Shown: piece by piece, positions 25,847 to 35,470 of the stretch | Numbering within the stretch: the stretch's first letter is position 1 | How the letters are laid out: every line of letters begins with the position of its first letter | Source: Gemmatimonadaceae bacterium | GTDB lineage: Bacteria; Gemmatimonadota; Gemmatimonadetes; Gemmatimonadales; Gemmatimonadaceae | Direction of reading: 5' to 3' | Assembly: GCA_037721215.1 (NCBI GenBank) | Contig: JBBJNV010000018.1 | Span: 1-64,000 of the forward strand | DNA: 64,000 nucleotides | Position numbers and translations under genes: made by a program | Notes under the pieces: model-generated | Seen by the model: only the letters and a program-made list of their open reading frames with translations | The model's database searches: none | What the model was told of the DNA's origin: nothing

Positions 25847-25959
25847 CGCTCACGCAAACTCGCGCTGAACACCGTGTCATGGAGATGGTGTCGCCACCTG
25901 ACACTGTTACTCTTTTCAACATACGGATTGCTCGAGCTTCTCGCCCACCTTACCTCGGT

Positions 25960-26373
25960 TCAACTGTCAGGCACTTTACATATCGGGCAACCCCCCATCC
26001 TCGGCTCCTTCCCATACACCAGCGTCACCGGCCCCAGCACCCGCGCAGTATCAGTCAGCGCAACACTCAACGTCATCGAACTCCCAACGACCCGTCCGCT
26101 AAATCGAGCAGGATGCGTAATCCCGCGGTCCACCGGGTACGCATCGACGTTATACGTCCCGTCTACTTCGAACCGACCATCCCCATCAACCCGTATCGGC
26201 CCGCGCGTTTCACCCAACGTGCACCCGATGTGAACATGAGCCGAGCTGTCAGTTGCGATCAGCCCCGCGTTCTCCCCGCCCCAGGTTCCTGCAATATCCG
26301 AGATTGGCGCAGCAGGTGTCGCTCTGCACGCGAGTACCACGACGACCGACAACGCAGCAGCAATCCTCAGCAT
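25960..26373 (-). CDS. Small putative lipoprotein
   Basis: The 137-residue protein starts with a lipoprotein signal (hydrophobic AAALSVVVVLAC, lipidation at Cys16). The mature part is strand-rich (ISDIAGTWGGENAGL, RFEVDGTYNVD, RFSGRVVGSSMTLSV) and ends with a CPIC pair. Similar small secreted proteins are common in Gemmatimonadota-like genomes. I do not recognise a named family. It is the first non-mobile gene right of the island. Confidence 0.7.
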   Translation of the reverse strand: MLRIAAALSVVVVLACRATPAAPISDIAGTWGGENAGLIATDSSAHVHIGCTLGETRGPIRVDGDGRFEVDGTYNVDAYPVDRGITHPARFSGRVVGSSMTLSVALTDTARVLGPVTLVYGKEPRMGGCPICKVPDS

Positions 26374-26421
26374 GCCAGAACTCCCTTCGGTAGTGGGAAA
26401 CGATACTACCCCCCAACCCCC

Positions 26422-26700
26422 TCACATCGCGTACAGCCCCAGCCACTCCGGCCAGTTCCCGCTCAACTCAAAAAACTCCTCGAAGTACACCAGCCCTTTC
26501 TCTTCGAGATACTCCACCACTTCTCCGATCATATCATCCGACGGCAGCGGCCCCATCACCACCAACGCCCCTTCAACCCTGAACTCGGCATCCGTCAGAT
26601 TGAACCGCTGATCGATCTCCGACCGCGCCAGCCCCGACCGCTCGAACGCTTCCTTCCTGATGAATATCGATGGCAATCCAGCCGGAACGGCGATAGGCAT
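26422..26700 (-). CDS. Hypothetical 92-residue acidic protein
   Basis: ATG 26700 is chosen for the GGAGAG Shine-Dalgarno just upstream. The product has no signal peptide or membrane segment. It contains a helix-rich segment (RSEIDQRFNLTDAEF) and an acidic stretch (DDMIGEVVEYLEEKG), and ends WPEWLGLYAM. I do not recognise the family. It is divergent from mnmG, with 64 bp between start codons. Confidence 0.6.
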   Translation of the reverse strand: MPIAVPAGLPSIFIRKEAFERSGLARSEIDQRFNLTDAEFRVEGALVVMGPLPSDDMIGEVVEYLEEKGLVYFEEFFELSGNWPEWLGLYAM

Positions 26701-26764
26701 CTGCTCTCTCTCCAAACATGATGAAGCCGCCAATTCCTGGCGCAGGCAGCGTTACCTTCAATGT

Positions 26765-28702
26765 ATGCCAGGCAGACCACACTCACAGTCGGTTGAAGCT
26801 CACTTCGACGTCCTCGTAGTCGGCGCAGGACACGCCGGCACCGAAGCCGCCGTCGCCGCCGCCAGACTCGGCGCACGCGTAGGCCTGGTCACCAGCGCGC
26901 TCGAAACCATCGGCCAGATGTCCTGCAACCCGGCCATCGGCGGAGTCGCCAAGGGCACGGTCGTCCGCGAAGTCGACGCACTCGGCGGAATCATGGGCCG
27001 CGCAACAGACATGGCCACGCTCCAATTCCGCATGCTCAACCGCAGCAAAGGGCCCGCAGTGTGGGCACCCCGCGCGCAGTGCGATCGCGGACTCTATCGC
27101 AGAGCGGTACGCACGCTCATCGAACAGCATCAGACGCTGCACACCATCCAGGGCACCGTCGCACGGCTCATGATGTCCGAAGGATCTCGGGTTACCGGCA
27201 TCGAAACCATCGAGGGACGGCGCTTCACCGCAAAGTCAGTCGTGATCACCACCGGCACCTTTCTCCGCGGCCGCATCCATATCGGCACCACGACCAATCT
27301 CGCCGGCGGCCGTGCCGGCGAATCATCGACGACCCATCTCGCCGAGCAGTTGGAAGAAGCGGGACTGACGGTGGCGCGGTTCAAGACCGGAACACCACCG
27401 CGCATCGATGGCCGCTCAGTGAGCTACTCAGCGCTCGAACGCCAGGACAGCGAGATCGACCAGTTCGATTACTCATGGTCGCATTTCCACAACGAACCGC
27501 GCCGGAATGGCACGACGACTCGCCATCCGGAACAGATGCCATGCTGGATTGCCCATATCGACAGGCAAGCGAAGCAGATCATCGAGGACAACATCAACCT
27601 TTCGGCGATGTACGGCGGCGCGATCGCGTCGCGCGGCCCTCGCTACTGCCCCTCGGTCGAAGACAAGGTGGTCAAGTTTCCAAACGCCGAGCGTCACCAG
27701 CTCTTCCTCGAGCCGGAAGGTCACGACACCTCCGAGCTATACGTGAACGGACTGTCGACATCACTGCCCGCTCCCGTCCAACTCGAGATCATGCGCACGG
27801 TGCCGGGCCTCGAAGACGTTCGCATGAACCGCGCTGGTTACGCAATCGAGTACGACTACTACCCGCCCACTCAGCTCGACGCGACGCTTCAGGTGAAGTC
27901 CATCGACGGGCTCTATTTCGCCGGCCAGATCAACGGAACCACCGGGTACGAGGAAGCCGCGGGGCAGGGAGTGGTCGCTGGACTCAACGCTGGCTTGTCC
28001 GCACTCGAGAGGGATCCTATAGTCTTCGGCCGCGAGACTTCGTACATCGGCGTTCTCGTAGATGATCTGGTTACCTGCGGTGTAGACGAACCCTACCGCC
28101 TCTTCACATCCCGCTCCGAGTTCCGGCTCACCGTCCGCCAGGACAACGCACTCGGCCGCCTAGGACATTTTGGAATCGAGCTCGGACTCTATTCATTAAA
28201 GGAGCGCGAGACAATCGACCACCGGCTCGACGAAGAACGATTGATTCGCGAGCTCGCCGAGCAGACGACTATCTCACCGTCGCAGGCGGCGCCGTTGCTG
28301 GCTTCAGCGGGAAGCGCCGCCCTCGATCAACCCGTGAGAATCGTGGAGCTCGCCCGCAGGCCCGGCGTTGCACTGAAAGATCTGCTCGATGCCGCGGCAG
28401 TGAGCAATGATTTCTCCGCGGAGGCGATTCTCACCGCCGATCTGGAGATCAGGTACCAGGGCTATTTCGAGCGGGAGAGAGAGCAGGCCGAGCGTATGAA
28501 GCAGATGGGTGGCTTTCCGCTTTCATCCGATCTCGCGTACGACGGAATGAAGTCGCTCTCTTTCGAGGCACGGCAGAAGCTCGCCACCGTACAGCCGCGC
28601 ACGCTCGCGCAGGCCGCGCGAATTCCGGGCGTCAGTCCGAGCGATATTCAGAATCTGGTGATCGAAGTGGAGCGGGGAAGACGGAAGCCGGCGACTGTTT
28701 GA
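26765..28702 (+). CDS. mnmG: tRNA uridine-5-carboxymethylaminomethyl(34) synthesis enzyme MnmG
   Basis: The 645-residue FAD-binding protein has the dinucleotide motif GAGHAG (20-25), the MnmG signatures MSCNPAIGG and KGPAVWAPRAQCDR, and the C-terminal helical domain ending PGVSPSDIQNL. With MnmE it installs the carboxymethylaminomethyl group at wobble U34 of several tRNAs. ATG 26765 is chosen, since the frame upstream lies outside family homology. Its end overlaps the convergent EamA gene by 71 bp. A diverged partial copy of its 3' end exists at 33928-34444. Confidence 0.97.
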   Translation: MPGRPHSQSVEAHFDVLVVGAGHAGTEAAVAAARLGARVGLVTSALETIGQMSCNPAIGGVAKGTVVREVDALGGIMGRATDMATLQFRMLNRSKGPAVWAPRAQCDRGLYRRAVRTLIEQHQTLHTIQGTVARLMMSEGSRVTGIETIEGRRFTAKSVVITTGTFLRGRIHIGTTTNLAGGRAGESSTTHLAEQLEEAGLTVARFKTGTPPRIDGRSVSYSALERQDSEIDQFDYSWSHFHNEPRRNGTTTRHPEQMPCWIAHIDRQAKQIIEDNINLSAMYGGAIASRGPRYCPSVEDKVVKFPNAERHQLFLEPEGHDTSELYVNGLSTSLPAPVQLEIMRTVPGLEDVRMNRAGYAIEYDYYPPTQLDATLQVKSIDGLYFAGQINGTTGYEEAAGQGVVAGLNAGLSALERDPIVFGRETSYIGVLVDDLVTCGVDEPYRLFTSRSEFRLTVRQDNALGRLGHFGIELGLYSLKERETIDHRLDEERLIRELAEQTTISPSQAAPLLASAGSAALDQPVRIVELARRPGVALKDLLDAAAVSNDFSAEAILTADLEIRYQGYFEREREQAERMKQMGGFPLSSDLAYDGMKSLSFEARQKLATVQPRTLAQAARIPGVSPSDIQNLVIEVERGRRKPATV

Positions 28703-29585
28703 GCGGCGTGGCTCCCTGACGTTGTAGGAGAATCACCGCGCCCGCGATAAGTGCTCCGCCCGCTAACACTTCGAGCCCGAACTGATCCCCCAGAAAAACA
28801 GCTCCGAGTAGTGCGGTAAAGAATGGCTCCACCGTCGCGACGATACCTGTCGTAACGGGGCCCAATACCTTCAACCCCGCCATCAGCGCACCAAATGCGA
28901 TGACGGTGCAGATGAGTGAAAGCATCGCGACGTATCCCCAGAGCTTTGGAGTGTCAGGCACCTGTAGCTCTCCCGTCACCAAGCCGGCGATGAAGAACGA
29001 TGCCGCTACCCCCGCGACCAGATAGAACGTCGCCGTCAGCGCCGGAATTCCCTCCTGCGCGCTGGCAACAGAAGGCAGATACAGCGCGTAGAGTATGGCA
29101 GTGCCGAGCGCGAGGGTTACACCGATCGGGTTGAGCGAGCCGGCGCTGGGGGTGCCTACCATCACGACGATTCCCACCATTGCGATGACGAGCGCAACGG
29201 TCCTCATCAACGTGAGCGATTCCTTCCCGCGTGCAGCTGAAATCGCAGCGAGCCACGCAGGATATGTATAGAAGAGAAATGCCAGCGGCCCAACGGGGAT
29301 GTAGTCGAGCGCAAGCAGCGAAAGGTAGGTGATCGTCGCCTGCGCCAACCCTCCGATGAGAACCAGCCGGAGTGCCTGTCGCCTGGTGATTCGCGCCGGC
29401 GGCGCAAGCTTCATCAAAACGAATAGTGTCAGCGCGCCCAGCAGATACCGCCAGAACATTGCCGCGGCGAGCGGCAGCCCGGCGCGAGAAGTCAACAGTA
29501 CTATTGTAGTGAGCGACCCGAAGCAGCACGCCGACACGACGACGAGAAGTGTCGCTCTTGCAACGGATCTGGGTGGCGAAGTCAT
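28632..29585 (-). CDS. EamA/DMT-family transporter
   Basis: This 317-residue protein has ten predicted hydrophobic segments in two EamA repeats (CFGSLTTIVLLTS in the first; LYALYLPSVASAQ and FTALLGAVFLGDQ in the second). These transporters export small metabolites, but the substrate is unknown. The gene runs convergent to mnmG and its last 71 bp lie inside mnmG's coding sequence. A second, frameshifted copy exists at 34464-35335, also beside an mnmG end. Confidence 0.9.
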   Translation of the reverse strand: MTSPPRSVARATLLVVVSACCFGSLTTIVLLTSRAGLPLAAAMFWRYLLGALTLFVLMKLAPPARITRRQALRLVLIGGLAQATITYLSLLALDYIPVGPLAFLFYTYPAWLAAISAARGKESLTLMRTVALVIAMVGIVVMVGTPSAGSLNPIGVTLALGTAILYALYLPSVASAQEGIPALTATFYLVAGVAASFFIAGLVTGELQVPDTPKLWGYVAMLSLICTVIAFGALMAGLKVLGPVTTGIVATVEPFFTALLGAVFLGDQFGLEVLAGGALIAGAVILLQRQGATPLKQSPASVFPAPLRSPDSEYRSD

Positions 29586-29678
29586 GCCCGAATTTAAGGG
29601 CTTTCTAATGCAGCTTCGCGCCCCTGTTTGCCCGCCATCCCACTACATTGCGATTCCCCCGTATGCCCTACGACCCGT

Positions 29679-31859
29679 TCAACGTCGAACGCAATCGACG
29701 CTCGGAAGCCGATAGACAGGACCACTTTCCAGCCTCACAACTCGTAAAAACCCCTTCCCGACCGCTCGCGTACAGACGCTTGCATCGGTGACCTGGGCTT
29801 CTGTCTGCGAACCCCGTCTGGGACTGAAAAACCCGAACGCGTACTGATCAGTGTAGCCGCACCCTGCGGGAGGCATGCCGTCGATCATCGCCATTCCCGA
29901 GAGTGCGGGTGCGGCCAGCGAAACGATGTTGCACCGTTCCGGCTCAGGCAGGAGGTTCCAGAAAATGCTGTCCGATTGTGGAATGAACAGCGCTGTAATC
30001 CGCTTCTGCGCACGAGGCAGGTCGTCCAGTGTGCGGAGGGCCGAGATGAGTCTGTAGCGGGGAGAATGTTGCAGCCCGGTCCGGAGAATTGCCTCGTCGC
30101 TGGAGTAACCCCAGGCAACGGGCGGTACAACTCCAGCGAGCGCGTAAACGTCACGCCGTATCGTGAGGTTCTGGCGCAACGCCGTTTCCTGCGCGCGTGT
30201 CACGTTGCGCAGAGCAGTACCGAGCAGCGGCAGCGCCAGGAGCACCAGCGCGACATTTGAGAGGCGCATGCCTGCGATCAATTGCGTTTTCGCAGAAATG
30301 CCGGACAGCGCATCCGGGTTCCGTTGGGGCCTGGCGAGCCACCCCGCTCCCATAGCCATGACGAGCGGCAGGGCGATCCAGCGTTGTACGTCGGAGAAAT
30401 AGAATGCCGAACCGCCGTGGATCTCGAGAACGAGACCGGGAATGAAGCCAGCCACGGCAATCGCCGCGACAAGTTCGGCGTCGAGAAGCCGCCGGTCGCG
30501 AAACCGCGCGACGAGATCGCCTGACGTGCGAACGCCCTCCTCCCGCGCACGCGCAACTACATAGACCCACGACCAGAAGAGATGCACGAACGGAAACCAG
30601 ATCCACCAGCCAGGCTCGATGCTCGATCGCATGAATGCGAGAGGCACTACTCCCTGGTTCTGTGACGGCAGCGAGACCACGAAGTACAACCCGACTGCGG
30701 TAATCACCGAGATTCCCGCCGCTGCAACCACGAGCGTATCGCGCCACAAACCCTGACGCAGCGCAGTCCAGCCAACCGCGCCCAGGGTTAGGATCATCAA
30801 CGAGACTTTGAGAAACCCAAGCGCGGCGAGCATCAAGGGCAGCGCTACCAGCAGGAAGAGGGCAGACGGGCGGCGTCTGGAAACGATGGCACCCGAATCG
30901 TGGAACACGAGCAGCACCGCCGCGACAAAGAGGAAAACGGGCAACCCCGTGGTGTACGATTCGGAAATCAGCACGTGTGTATTCCAGATTCCCATTGCCG
31001 TGAGACCGGTGGATGGAATCACCCCGATCGTACCGGCCAGTAGCGCTCCGCCCGCGACATAGTCCAGCTCCAGCGGCTTCACCGGTGCTCTGCCCCTGCG
31101 TCGCAACGCCGCACGCACCTCCACGACGAACAGCAGAAGCGCGAACCCGAATACGGGAATCATTACGACCGTGGGGCCGAGGTTGTAAAAGGACAGGAGG
31201 TCCAGCGCGGCGAGGTCGGCCCACTGAGCGTGCAACCACGAGGCGCCGTAGTGATAGGGTATGTAAGGGACTCCATCCACGCCGGTGCTGGGAATACCGT
31301 ACGCCTGAATCATGTTCCCGACAGCCGAGTTGAACAGCGCGTCGTGATGAACGTTGCCGCTGGTGGCCAGGGCCTCCTGAAACAGCGGATGCTTGTGGCG
31401 CGAGCTCCAGGCGACCCCCCCCGCCCATCCGAAAAAGAGCGACGCGGATCCGATTATTGCCAGCGCCCCGGCCAGTCCGATGGCCTTGAACCAGCGAACC
31501 ATTACCCAGACGGCCGCACTCACTCCAAGCGCCATTATCAGAGTGGAGGGCGCCGCGCCAATCCTGTCGGCACTCGCGCCAGCCAATGACGTCAGCGCGA
31601 TGGCGACAAGAGACAGGAATGGCTGGCATTTCCACCATTCCGGCGTACCGGCTGCGACCCTGTCCATGGACAGGCGAGTGGACGCATACAGCGGAACACA
31701 GATGATAAAGAGCGCGACACCGAGCGTTACGACGACCGGAAAGAGTGGATTGCCGAAACCGGATCGTGCGAGCAGATAAAGAACCGACAGAATCAGCGCG
31801 CCAACTATTCCGAAAACGGCAGCGCTCGCTCGTTCCCTGAACTCGATCGACTCACTCAT
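29679..31859 (-). CDS. Polytopic membrane protein, 726 residues
   Basis: The protein has about twelve hydrophobic segments from residue 12 onward (FGIVGALILSVLYLLA, GVALFIICVPLY, VALVLLALPLLG), followed by a soluble C-terminal domain of about 180 residues (FSPRRGSQTEAQVTDASVC). This layout resembles bacterial membrane glycosyltransferase-like proteins, but I see no diagnostic motif and leave the function open. It starts 1 bp after the FkbM stop, so it is the last gene of the GT2-FkbM operon and may act in surface-glycan or lipid-glycan formation. Confidence 0.75.
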   Translation of the reverse strand: MSESIEFRERASAAVFGIVGALILSVLYLLARSGFGNPLFPVVVTLGVALFIICVPLYASTRLSMDRVAAGTPEWWKCQPFLSLVAIALTSLAGASADRIGAAPSTLIMALGVSAAVWVMVRWFKAIGLAGALAIIGSASLFFGWAGGVAWSSRHKHPLFQEALATSGNVHHDALFNSAVGNMIQAYGIPSTGVDGVPYIPYHYGASWLHAQWADLAALDLLSFYNLGPTVVMIPVFGFALLLFVVEVRAALRRRGRAPVKPLELDYVAGGALLAGTIGVIPSTGLTAMGIWNTHVLISESYTTGLPVFLFVAAVLLVFHDSGAIVSRRRPSALFLLVALPLMLAALGFLKVSLMILTLGAVGWTALRQGLWRDTLVVAAAGISVITAVGLYFVVSLPSQNQGVVPLAFMRSSIEPGWWIWFPFVHLFWSWVYVVARAREEGVRTSGDLVARFRDRRLLDAELVAAIAVAGFIPGLVLEIHGGSAFYFSDVQRWIALPLVMAMGAGWLARPQRNPDALSGISAKTQLIAGMRLSNVALVLLALPLLGTALRNVTRAQETALRQNLTIRRDVYALAGVVPPVAWGYSSDEAILRTGLQHSPRYRLISALRTLDDLPRAQKRITALFIPQSDSIFWNLLPEPERCNIVSLAAPALSGMAMIDGMPPAGCGYTDQYAFGFFSPRRGSQTEAQVTDASVCTRAVGKGFLRVVRLESGPVYRLPSVDCVRR

Positions 31860-31860
31860 C

Positions 31861-32868
31861 TCAGAGAGTCTCTGAATCGGCGCGGGAGAGCACCAGGTCT
31901 ATTCGCCTGTCACGCCGCTCCAGGCCATCGCGAATCCTGCGCGGAGCTCTCACACAGGCAGGCCACATGTAGCGCCAGGGCCAGTAGCTGTTCTCCACCT
32001 TATAGACATTGAAGCCGGAATCAAGAAATGGCCGGAGAACGTCGATCGGGCGCTTCGTCTTGTCGCGCCACCAGCGGGGCGAAAGCTCCAGAAGTATCTC
32101 GAGGCTCGGGGGCGCTTCGCGAAGCATCCTGGTCATTCCCGCGAGCACTTCGTCCTCTCCACCCTCGACATCGATCTTCACGACACGAACGCCGGAGAGC
32201 TCATGCTGCCGGAGAATTTCGTCGAGCGGTAGCGCCTCGACCGTCGCCTGACGCGGCCTCCCCCAGCGGTCGACTGTGCTCGAAAGGCCGGTGTTGTGGC
32301 CCGGACCCCCATAAACCGGAAGCGAGCCGGCCTGTGCAGCCGCCGCCATGTTCACTGTACGAATATTTCCCGGCTCCCCGTTTCGCCGCAACGAATCATT
32401 CAGGTGAGCAAATACTGCTGGCGATGCTTCGACTGCGACCGCCAGTCCCTCCGCACCGATCCTGCCGGAAGCCAGCAGTGTGAAATACCCGATATTCGCC
32501 CCAACATCCACAAACACGTCGCCCGAAGTGAGGCGGCTCCGAACCAGCTGCGTGATGTCCGGTTCCCAGATACCGAAGACCCACAGGTACAATTGAATCA
32601 GGTCCGGAGGATGGCACTCGAACATCAGACCATCAGTCGCGGGCGCATCAACCGTGATCGGCCCCTTCACCGCGTGCCTCAGCCGCAGCAGAAACACGAT
32701 CGCCGAGAAGGGCAGCAGCATCAGGAGAGTGATTCCCACCTTGCGCGCCGTGCTCACCTGCAGATCGTTGGTACGAAGCCGCCGCACTGATGTCCTGAGA
32801 GCGTTCAGCACCCCCGCAAATGCCCGACTGGTCCCTGCGATGCGGGGCGGTGCCAGGTCGTCAGCCAT
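31861..32868 (-). CDS. FkbM family methyltransferase
   Basis: A 335-residue protein with an N-terminal hydrophobic anchor (ITLLMLLPFSAIVFLL) and a Rossmann methyltransferase core: DVGANIGYFTLLAS at the S-adenosylmethionine site, AVEASPAVF, and KIDVEGGEDEVLAGM, the FkbM signature. Such enzymes O-methylate sugars or lipids. ATG 32868 overlaps the GT2 stop by 8 bp and the gene ends 1 bp before the membrane protein start, so all three are coupled. The acceptor is unknown. Confidence 0.9.
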   Translation of the reverse strand: MADDLAPPRIAGTSRAFAGVLNALRTSVRRLRTNDLQVSTARKVGITLLMLLPFSAIVFLLRLRHAVKGPITVDAPATDGLMFECHPPDLIQLYLWVFGIWEPDITQLVRSRLTSGDVFVDVGANIGYFTLLASGRIGAEGLAVAVEASPAVFAHLNDSLRRNGEPGNIRTVNMAAAAQAGSLPVYGGPGHNTGLSSTVDRWGRPRQATVEALPLDEILRQHELSGVRVVKIDVEGGEDEVLAGMTRMLREAPPSLEILLELSPRWWRDKTKRPIDVLRPFLDSGFNVYKVENSYWPWRYMWPACVRAPRRIRDGLERRDRRIDLVLSRADSETL

Positions 32869-33640
32869 GTGATTGGGGAAGCGTCCGGCTCCCTGGTCCA
32901 ATGTACTTCCAGTAGATCCTCGCGAGAGTAGCGGCAACTACGAACCGATCCGTGAGCCGGAGCTTCGAGCCCTTTACGTCGCGCCAAACCATCAACGGGC
33001 ACTCGAATATGACATCGCGCACCGAAGGAAGATCGCTCGCGCGTCGGGCCTGAACCTCCCGTGCGATCATCTCCACGTCGAAGATCCAGCCCCCGATGAA
33101 CGGTTCCTGGAGACGAGACACGAAACCGTCCGTCACACGGAAAAGCTTGGCGCCGCACTGTGTATCGTAGATTCCCACTCCGAGCGTGGCAGCCGCGGCG
33201 GTCGCGAACACCCGACCCATGTAGTGCCGGGCAAGATTCCGGTGGACATGTCTGCCCAGGAGATTGACGCGCGACCCGAATACCATCTCGATGCCCGGCC
33301 GATCATCCATCAGCTTCGTGAACACCGGAATGTCCTCCGCCGGCGTCGCAAGATCAGCGTCCCAGAACCCCACGTAATCAGGGTGAGCGGCGCACGCTTC
33401 GAGCAGACCGTGCCGGACAGCTTCGGCCTTGCCGCGGTTTCCCGGAAGCGATCGCACCAGGAGCTGGGTTGGATTTGATTCCCGGAGCTGCTCAAGGACC
33501 TTCAGGGTGTCATCCGTGCTTCCGTCGTCCACGAACAGAAGTCGAACGTCCGGATTCGCTGCCACGAAAGCGCTGAACGCCGCCGTATCCAGGCGCTGCG
33601 CCTCGTTATAGCAGGGAATCACCACGATTGAGTTTGACAT
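32861..33640 (-). CDS. Family 2 glycosyltransferase (dolichyl-phosphate glucosyltransferase-like)
   Basis: The 259-residue GT-A enzyme has a nucleotide-sugar motif VDDGSTDDT near residue 40 and the metal-site DxD region DADLATP near 115. The C-terminal GIYDTQCGAKLFR and GWIFDVEMIARE match polyprenyl-phosphate sugar transferases such as ALG5-like proteins. It would transfer a hexose to polyprenyl phosphate at the inner membrane. It is first in the operon with FkbM and the membrane protein. Confidence 0.9.
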   Translation of the reverse strand: MSNSIVVIPCYNEAQRLDTAAFSAFVAANPDVRLLFVDDGSTDDTLKVLEQLRESNPTQLLVRSLPGNRGKAEAVRHGLLEACAAHPDYVGFWDADLATPAEDIPVFTKLMDDRPGIEMVFGSRVNLLGRHVHRNLARHYMGRVFATAAAATLGVGIYDTQCGAKLFRVTDGFVSRLQEPFIGGWIFDVEMIAREVQARRASDLPSVRDVIFECPLMVWRDVKGSKLRLTDRFVVAATLARIYWKYIGPGSRTLPQSHG

Positions 33641-33649
33641 GGGATGCGG

Positions 33650-33909
33650 GAGAATGTATGCGCAGCCCGGTCATTTGGCAGCCGGTCAAGGCGCGTCGGG
33701 ACTTTCGCGCCATCCAGAAGCACGGCGATAGTGATTGAGTCCTTGTGCACATCCATCCCGAGCCCCTTGGTTTCATCGGTCTCATCGGTCTCATCGGTCT
33801 CCAGTCCCTTATCGCTGAGCGCGCCAAGCTGCCGCAGCAAGCCTTGGTTCATATTTGTTCTCGCATCGGCCAATTTGCTTTGCTTCGGCACGCCTTTGTG
33901 CCTGTGCAA
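33650..33909 (-). mobile_element. IS110-family transposase remnant (N-terminus only)
   Basis: The minus frame reads GLGMDVHKDSITIAVL, then RLDRLPND, matching the start of the IS110 DEDD transposase, including its first catalytic Asp. The rest of the transposase is missing. The lead-in is a 9-bp unit (TCATCGGTC) repeated three times at 33773-33799, encoding E-T-D repeats. The fragment lies exactly between the GT2 gene and the mnmG-like fragment, at a rearrangement junction. Confidence 0.75.
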
Positions 33910-33927
33910 CCGGGGCCTCCCCGCACA

Positions 33928-34444
33928 TCTCTACGAGCCCGGCGAACGCAGGATCATCGAATACCGTATCGACGAGGGGAAAACAGTACGCGATTTCGCC
34001 GAGCAGCCGCCGATTACCCCGCATGAAGCTGCGCCGTTGCTGGCGGCTGTAGCAAGCTCGGCAATCGATCATCCCGTGACGATCATCGAGCTGGCCCGCA
34101 GGCATGGCGTCGCCCTCGGCGATTTGCTCGAAGCAGCGGGAGCAGGCGAGAATATTTCCAGCGAAGCTGTACTCAAGGCCGATCTGGAAATCAGATATGA
34201 AGGCTATTCCGAGCGGGAGCGAGCGCAGGCCGAGCGGATGAAACAGATGGGGGATTTCGCGCTCACTGCTGAGATTCCGTATGACGGTATGCAGTCATTG
34301 TCGTTCGAGGCCCGGCAGAAGCTGGGGTCCATTCAGCCCCGCACGCTCGGTCAGGCCGCGCGCATTCCGGGAGTCAGTCCGAGCGACATCCAGAATCTGC
34401 TGATCGAGTTGGAGCGGGGAAGACGGAAGGGGGCTGTGGGCTAG
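33928..34444 (+). pseudogene. Partial mnmG copy (C-terminal domain only)
   Basis: From ERRIIEYRIDEG to LIELERGRRKG this frame aligns along its whole length with the last ~170 residues of MnmG at 28190-28700. Blocks such as SFEARQKL and ARIPGVSPSDIQNL are intact. By eye, identity is roughly 70 % in protein. The FAD-binding part is missing, and upstream sequence is IS110-derived. It therefore looks like a relic of duplication or of replacement by a related copy. Confidence 0.85.
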
Positions 34445-34463
34445 GGGTAGGTTTGCCCTGCCA

Positions 34464-35335
34464 TTAGAGCAGAATCACCGCACCCGCGATCATCGCGCCT
34501 CCGGCGAGCACCTCTGGTCCGAGTTGATCGGATAGAAAAACCGCTCCGAGAAGAGTTGTGAAAAAGGGCTCGATCGTTGCGACGATGCCAGTCCTGACTG
34601 GCCCCAGTGTTCTCAGCCCTGCGAGCAACGCCCCGAATGCCATCACTGTGCAGAGGACAGCAAGTAGTACGACGTATCCCCAGAGTGCTGGAGTTTGCGG
34701 CAATCCAAGCTCTCCGGTTGCGACACCAGCGATGAGGAACGACGCCGCAACTCCCGCAACGAGATAGAAGGTTGCCGTAATTGCTGGAACGCCCTTCTGC
34801 GCGCTGGCGATTGCCGGCAGGTAAAGCGCATACAGCAGCGCCGTACCGCCGCGAGCGCCAGACCTGTAGGATTGAGCGAGCCTGCGCTGGGCGCGCCCAC
34901 CATTACTACGATTCCTCCCATGGCGATCGCAAGCGCAATTACTCTTGTTGAAGTGAGTGGTTCCTTGCCCCGGGTGGCTGAGATCGCCGTCAGCCAGGCG
35001 GGATATGTATAGAATAGAAACGCGAGCAGTGCCACCGGCATGTAGTCGAGTGCAAGCAGTGACAGATACGTAATGACTGCCTGTGCCAGTCCTCCGGTCA
35101 GCCTGAGCCAGGCTGCCTGACGTCGGGATATCGCAGCACGGGGCGCGGTTCGCACCAGCATCATCAGAATTAGCGCAGCAAGCAGATAGCGCCAGAACAT
35201 CGCCGTGACGAGCGACATGCCGGTGCGCGTTGCAAACAGAACGATTGTAGTGAGTGAACCGAAGCAGCAGGCAGATACGACTACGAGCAGTGTTGCTCTG
35301 GCGACAGACCTGTCGGTTGATTGCATGTGCACCAA
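34464..35335 (-). pseudogene. Frameshifted second EamA-family transporter gene
   Basis: The first half (SVARATLLVVVSACCFGSLT ... GSLNPTGLALA) and second half (TALLYALYLPAIASAQ ... AGAVILL) both match the EamA protein at 28632-29585, but they lie in different frames. Comparison with the intact copy places a one-base loss near 34850-34856, in a GCGGCGG run. The C-terminal tail is shorter than in the intact copy. Like that copy, it is convergent with an mnmG end. Confidence 0.82.
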
Positions 35336-35470
35336 TGTACCCGCGCTGTGCTACCGAGCCGAAAGCACGCCGGGTTTCTGGCCACGATTGCACGGGTTCG
35401 CCATTATACCGTATCGATCGAAGCAGATGCTGCGTTATATGGCAACGAGTGTAATGAGGATTCGCGTCAC

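Noticed and set aside
30151-31638. 495-residue open frame inside the membrane-protein gene
   Set aside because: The same-strand neighbouring frame has membrane helices and operon spacing; this frame is Arg/Gly-rich low-complexity sequence.
33773-33801. Possible CRISPR-like array
   Set aside because: Only three contiguous 9-bp units without spacers, in the leader of an IS110 fragment.
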